DNA from: Dipteris shenzhenensis
Lineage: Eukaryota; Polypodiophyta; Polypodiopsida; Gleicheniales
NCBI GenBank assembly: GCA_047967505.1
Contig: CM106540.1
Reading direction: 5' to 3' (one strand)
DNA length: 64,000 nt
The translations under genes and the position numbers were made by a program. The notes below the pieces were generated by a model. That model was given only the letters and a program-made list of their open reading frames with translations. It did not search any database and was not told the origin of the DNA. Shown here piece by piece: positions 59,010 to 64,000 of the stretch (within the stretch, counting starts at the first letter, position 1; each line of letters starts with the position of its first letter).

Positions 59010-60582
59010 AGGGAGTAGTAGACATTTACAACATCCCTTTAAGAGTAGACAAATTTGGAGAAGAAAAGAGAAATGTTTAATAGATAAACATTGCAATAAA
59101 CATCCAAAAAAAAAGAGTAGCATCATTAAAGAATGAACAATTTTCTAAAAAAGGAAATGTGAGGAGCAGATCTTTGATAAGTCGTTGGTAGCATCACTTT
59201 TATTGAAGAGGGGAGTCTGCCTACCTACCACCATCCAATAAGAAAAATGATAAGAACCATATTTTAACTAAGTTGGGAAGATAGGTGTCATAGACACCCC
59301 TCCCTTGTTATCGAAATCACAATAAAAAATAGTTGGACATGCTAAAGACTTATAAAGCAAATTTTTGACATTGCTCTTTTGAGCGTAATAAATAGTTGGC
59401 GTGAAGATAGTAGAGATAAATGGTTATGTAGGTAGAAAAGATTAATGTATGTAGGTGTCAGAGGTGGAGAAGGGGAGAATTTAATAAATAGGGTAAATTT
59501 ATGCAAAATTTTGGAAAGAAATTGTGAAACAATTGGAAGAAATTAATGTAAAGGATTATGCAACGAAATTTAAAGTGGACGAAAAATTTTTTTAAGGGGG
59601 AGAATAATGAAAAAGAAAGGAATAAAAGTGTAAATGTAAGGGGGGAAAGGAATTTAGAGGAGAAAAAAGAAGAAGTAATAGATTAAGTTTTAGGAGTTAT
59701 AAGGAGAAGGAGGGGGTAAAAAACAAAGTACAAATTAATAGGAGAATAAGATAAAGAATTAAAGGAGGGGATGGGGGGGAGTTTAGATTAAATATGTTAG
59801 AGAGTAAAAAACCTTAAAATTTGTGCAATTAATCAAAAATAAAGAGGGAGGGGAGTTTCAAAAAAACAAACTGAAAGAAACGAAGGGGATTTTAAAGGGG
59901 ATAGGGTGATAACGAAAGTATAAATTGATAGAGGAATAAGATAAGGGGGGGGGTCAATGAACATAATGTAAGAGAGAATGGAAGTACATGAACCTGAGAG
60001 TCCATGTTCCACATATCGATGAATTTGAGAGAGTGGTGGCTGTGGATGCGAATGTGCTTGGCAGAGCAGTCGAGATGGGGAGGTAGAGCATGCATGCGAG
60101 AATGTCAGCCCCGATGGGCAGCTGTCACTGGGTTTGAAGAGGGTGCAGAAGATGAAACTATAGCAGTACATTCAGCACGTGAAGGGGAGTCTGAGGTAGC
60201 CCCTTGATTTGCAGTAATGAGGACTACGGGGAACGATGACCGGTGTATTTGGAAGGCGATGGGCAGTCGTAGGGTAGAGGCTCAGAGCAGACGACTGAGA
60301 GGAGGTATGAAGGCAGCACAGTGATAAGGCATGTGAAGGGAGGCAGGAGCTGAGTGAATAGTAGGGGAACACAGAGAGTAAAGCAAGAGTAGCGAGGTGT
60401 GAGGAGGGGGTAATTTATAGGGGAGGGAGGGATTTCATAGGTCGGTGATAGGAAGGCAGAGGGTCAGGAGTCGGGAGATGGAGGGCTAGAGGTCGGGTAA
60501 GTTTAAGGTTTAGTTAATAGAGATAAACATAATTAATTTTAGGGGGTTTATTTACAAGGGGTTTAGGACTAGTTAAGGCGAG
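59010..60582 (+). repeat. Purine-rich long repeat, unit 2
   Basis: About 1.57 kb, starting TAGTAGACATTTACAACATC and ending GGGGTTTAGGACTAGTTAAGG. It aligns in order with unit 3 (61555-63095). The plus strand is strikingly rich in A and G (many runs such as GGAGAAAAAAGAAGAAG). A minus-strand open frame (59833-60171, 112 codons) is partly preserved in unit 3 (62324-62671), but recent duplication alone can explain that. No recognised protein. Confidence 0.85.
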
Positions 60583-61554
60583 TTAGTGTGTATAGGTTTT
60601 AAGAAGAAATAAGGGAGGATCGGGGAAGATAGGGGAAAATAGGGGAAATTAGGGGGAATTAAGGGAAATAGGAGAATAATGAAAGAGAAAGGACTTATAA
60701 TGTAAATGTGAGAGATGAATTTAGAAAAAAGAAGAAGGGGAAAAAGGGGGGGGGTTTAAGGAAAAAAAAGGGGGGGTGGGAAAGGAAAAAACTAGGAAAA
60801 AATAGAGAGGGGGTAGGGGGAAGGAAGGGAAAGAAAGAGGGGGATTAATCATGGAAATAAAAGGGGGGAAAGGGCTAAAAAGTAATTGAATGTAAAGTGG
60901 GAAAGGGAAAGGGGGGGAAATTAAAGTAAATGTAAAGGAAAAATGAATAGGAAGTGTGTGTGTGTGTACCAACCTTTGCCCCAGTAGGATACACCACACT
61001 ACGTGAGACAGTAGGTCATCACCTACTATGATGACCTACTGTCTACCTGAAGAGGTTAAGAAGTATTGAGAAGTGTAAAATTTAAGGGATGGAAAATATG
61101 TGCTTGTGTGAGGTAGGTTAGAACTTAGAAGTGTGGAAGAAAATAGAATAAGTTGAGGTCTTAGCAGTAGCAAGATCAAGTAAGGAGAGGAAGTTGGGCA
61201 ATTCTATCAATTGTTCGAGTTTGAAGAGTCCTTAAAAAGGTGAAATTTTAGAAGGTAAGTGGAATAAAAATAATATTGCTCATAAGAGCAATGAAAGGAG
61301 TCAAAAAGGAGAAGGCCATGATGACTTAAATGTATTGTTTGGGAGGTGGGATGAGAGTTGGAGTGGGTTGTTGAGAGATATGGATTAGATTATGATGTCT
61401 CGTGAATATTTTGCAAGGCCAAGAAAAGGATGAGAAGAACGTTTTTAAAAAAGAGGAAAACCAAGTTAGATCAGGGAGTCAAAAAGCCAAAAAACGGCCT
61501 TGATGACTAAAAGGTCCTATGTGCAACCGACCAAAGTTGCAAGGGAAAGCGTGT
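60583..61554 (+). other. Purine-rich spacer with a perfect hairpin
   Basis: Between repeat units 2 and 3. The plus strand is mostly A and G until about 60950, then mixed. It contains a perfect 16-bp inverted repeat at 61006-61044. No gene. Confidence 0.6.
61006..61044. repeat. Perfect inverted repeat (16-bp arms, 7-nt loop)
   Basis: AGACAGTAGGTCATCA at 61006-61021 is the exact reverse complement of 61029-61044. No T-run follows and nothing nearby is a gene, so it is not a terminator. It may be a cruciform-prone site or a foldback remnant. Confidence 0.9.
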
Positions 61555-63095
61555 ATGTGTAGTAGACATTTACAACACTCCTTTCCATAATGAAGAGTAG
61601 ACAAATTTGGAGAAGGAAAGAGAAATGTTTAATAGATACACGTTGTAATAAACATCCCAAAAAAAGGAGTAGCATCATTAAAGGATGAACAATTTTCTAA
61701 AAAAGGAAATGTGAGCAGTAGTCGCCATCTAATGAGAAAAATGAGAAGAACCATATTTTAACTTAGCTGGGAAGATAGGTGTCATCGACACCCCTCCCTT
61801 GTTATCGGGATCACAATAAGAAATAGTTGCACATGCTAAAGACTTATAACGCAAATTTTTGACATTGCTCTTTTGAGTGTAATAAATAGTTAGGGTGAAC
61901 ATAGTAGATAAATGCTTATGTAAGTAGAAAAGATTAATGTATGTAGATATCAGAGGTGGAGAAGGGGAGAATTTAATAAATAGGGAAATTTATGCAAAAA
62001 TTTGGAAAGAAATTGTGAAAAAAATGGAAGGAAATTAATGTGAAGGATTATGCAACAAATTTTAAAGTGGAGGAAAAAAAAATTTAAGGGGGAAAATAAT
62101 GAAAAAGAAAGGAATTAGAGTGTAAATGTAACAGGGGAGAGGAATTTAGAGGAGAAAAAAGAAGAAAAAGTAATAGATTAAGTTTTAGGAGTTATAAGGA
62201 GAAGGAGGGGGTAAAAAAGAAAGTACAAATTAACAGGAGAATAAGATAAAGGATTAAAGGAGGGGAAGGGGAGAAGTTTAGATTAAATAGGTTAGAGAGT
62301 AAAAAACCTTAAAATTTGAGCAATTAATCAAAAATAAAGAGGGAGGGGAGTTTCAAAAAAACATACTGAAAGAAAGGGAAGGGGATTTTAAAGGGGGTAG
62401 GGTAATAAAGAAAGTATAAATTGACAAGGGAATAAGATAGGGTGGGGGGGTGTTCAATAAACATAATGTAAGAAAGAATGGAAGTACATGAACTTGCAAG
62501 TCCATGTTCCAAATACCGAGGAAGTTGAGAGAGTGGTGGCTGTGGATGCGAATGAGCTTGGCATAGTAGTTGAGATGGGGAGGTAGAGCATGCGTGTGAG
62601 AATGTAAGCCCCGATGGACAGCTGCCAATGGGTTTGAAGACGATGCAGAAGACAAAACTATAGCAGTACATGCAGCCCGGTGCGAGAGTTCAGTGCACGA
62701 AGGGGAGTCTGGAGGTAGCTGCTTGATTTGCAATAATGAGGACTACGGAGCACGACGATCGATGTGTTTCGAAGGTGAGACGGGCAGTCATAAGGTAGAG
62801 GCTCAAAGCAGAGGACTGAGAGGAGGTATGAAGGTAGCACAGCAGGTGAAGGGAGACATGAGTTGAGTGAATAATAGGGCAACGCAGAGAGTAAAGTGGG
62901 AGTAGCTAAGTGAGAGGAGGAGGTAATTTATAGGGGAGGGATTTCATAGGTCAGTGATAGGAAGGTAGAGGGTCGAGAGTTGGGGAGATGGAGGGCTAGA
63001 GGTTGAGTAAGTTTAAGGTTTAGTTAATAGAGATAAACATAATTAATTTTAGGGAGTTTATTTACAAGGGGTTTAGGACTAGTTAAGGAGGTTTT
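61555..63095 (+). repeat. Purine-rich long repeat, unit 3
   Basis: Starts GTAGTAGACATTTACAACAC and ends GGGGTTTAGGACTAGTTAAGG. It matches unit 2 in order with indels; the TCTTTGATAAGTCGTTGG segment present in unit 2 is missing. Same strong purine bias. Confidence 0.85.
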
Positions 63096-63797
63096 AGGGG
63101 TTTTAGGGCAGGTTAGTGTCCTAGATTATATCTGGGTTTCAATCTAAGGGTCCCCTCGGTTACTTCATTGTTTCCTTTTCTGAAGCAAGGGGAGGAGGGT
63201 GTGTGTGTGTGTGTGTGGAAGAGAAGACAACAACCCCTTTTGCATAGTGAAAAGACAAAAGAGTTAGGGTAAAGGATAGAAAGAGAACATTATAGAATTA
63301 AGGAAAAGTTTGAGTACGTACTTAAAGCACCTACGAAATTGCATTAAAAAAATATATGAGCTTTGATAAGAAATGACAATAATGTTTTTGCAAAAAACAT
63401 TTTTGCAAAAAAAAAGGAGCTTGGTGAAGTCCTAATAAGCATCTTTTTTATTGAAGAGGAGAGTCTGCATACCTGCCACCATCCAACAAGAAAACATGGT
63501 AAGGACCAGCTTAACTTTAATTGGAAAGACAGGTGTCATAAACACCCCTCGCTTGTTATCAGGGTCACAATCAAATAGTAGATTGAACACAGGCTTAAAT
63601 AGCTCAATGTGGACTTTAAAGGTAAAAAAAGGGGCCTAGAGAGAATTTGAAAATAAGGAAAAAGGATTTAAAAAGTTAGTTTTAAAATTTTAATAAAAAT
63701 ACTTGGGGGGAAATCAAGTGAAATTAGAGAAAGTTATGCAGAAGGAAGACGAAAAAATAGGGAAGAAAATTGGAGAAAATTGGTTAAAGATGCAAGG

Positions 63798-63834
<37 letters not shown>

Positions 63835-64000
63835 AGAGAAATTTAGAGCTTTAAGAAAGAAATTGAAAAAACTTTAGGAGGAATCATGAAAAATTAGCGA
63901 GTGTTTGTGAGATAGAAGGAAAAGGAATTAGAAAAAATAGGATTAGGAAAAATTAATAAATTAAATGGATGCAAAAGAAAAAGGAGAATAGTAAATGTGT
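63096..64000 (+). repeat. Partial fourth repeat unit, purine-rich end of window
   Basis: GAGAGTCTGC.TACCTGCCACC followed by CATCCAACAAGAAAA, then GACAGGTGTCATAAACACCCC (about 63460-63550), match the segment at 59210-59310 of unit 2. After 63600 the match fades, but the A/G-rich bias continues, including a (GA)n run near 63800-63828. No gene. Confidence 0.6.

Noticed and set aside
59833-60171. Minus-strand ORF conserved between the two long repeats
   Set aside because: Conservation is explained by duplication of the whole 1.5-kb unit; the frame is Pro/Ser/Cys-rich as expected opposite purine-rich DNA.
60721-60999. Phe/Pro-rich ORF opposite G-runs
   Set aside because: Low-complexity translation of polypurine DNA.
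61006-61044. Intrinsic terminator
   Set aside because: The hairpin lacks a following T-run and has no gene upstream; such terminators are not expected in a plant nuclear genome.

Overview
This is plant nuclear DNA: one recognisable split gene inside a sea of retrotransposon debris. The gene (38.3-41.3 kb, minus strand) encodes a LARP1-type La-motif protein whose conserved blocks look like land-plant LARP1 proteins. Its introns are short (about 80-190 nt) with GT-AG ends. Around it lie degenerate Ty1/copia and Ty3/gypsy elements, a plant L1-type LINE, many microsatellites and non-coding duplications. That mix points to a vascular plant with a large, repeat-rich genome. A fern or gymnosperm is my guess; the sequence does not prove it.

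Layout. 1.0-5.6 kb: frameshifted Ty3/gypsy relic (gag, protease, RT, RNase H, integrase C-terminus), plus strand. 6.38-10.92 kb: complete-ended minus-strand LTR retrotransposon with short LTRs (160/164 bp), PBS, PPT and a 5-bp target duplication (CTTGC), but no recognisable pol. 11-18 kb: no gene recognised; several copies of a dispersed repeat. 18.4-18.72 kb: compound microsatellites. 18.73-24.29 kb: LINE with CCHC-containing ORF1 and endonuclease/RT/zf-RVT ORF2, broken by frameshifts and two internal tandem duplications. 24.65-25.8 kb: rearranged tandem LTRs with TATA boxes. 25.87-28.96 kb: minus-strand LTR-element fragment (gag, leader, PBS, then a TTGAC-dense block). 29.6-31.0 kb: minus-strand copia gag/protease relic. 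31-38 kb: no clear gene, but a few splice-bounded open stretches on the minus strand downstream of LARP1. 41.5-51 kb: copia fragments (RT piece, gag/protease relic, solo LTR-like piece, and a relic with a 610-bp tandem duplication). 52.8-56.3 kb: unrecognised degenerate coding-like sequence. 56.3-58.4 kb: internally deleted minus-strand copia element with 440-bp LTRs. 58.8-64.0 kb: long direct repeats in strongly purine-rich DNA.

Only LARP1 looks like a functional host gene. It is expected to be a cytoplasmic RNA-binding regulator of mRNA translation and stability. The window holds no operon-like or pathway-like cluster, and I found no convincing undescribed system. The best leads are the unresolved 3' end of LARP1, the non-autonomous 4.5-kb LTR element, the TTGAC array, and the purine-rich direct repeats.
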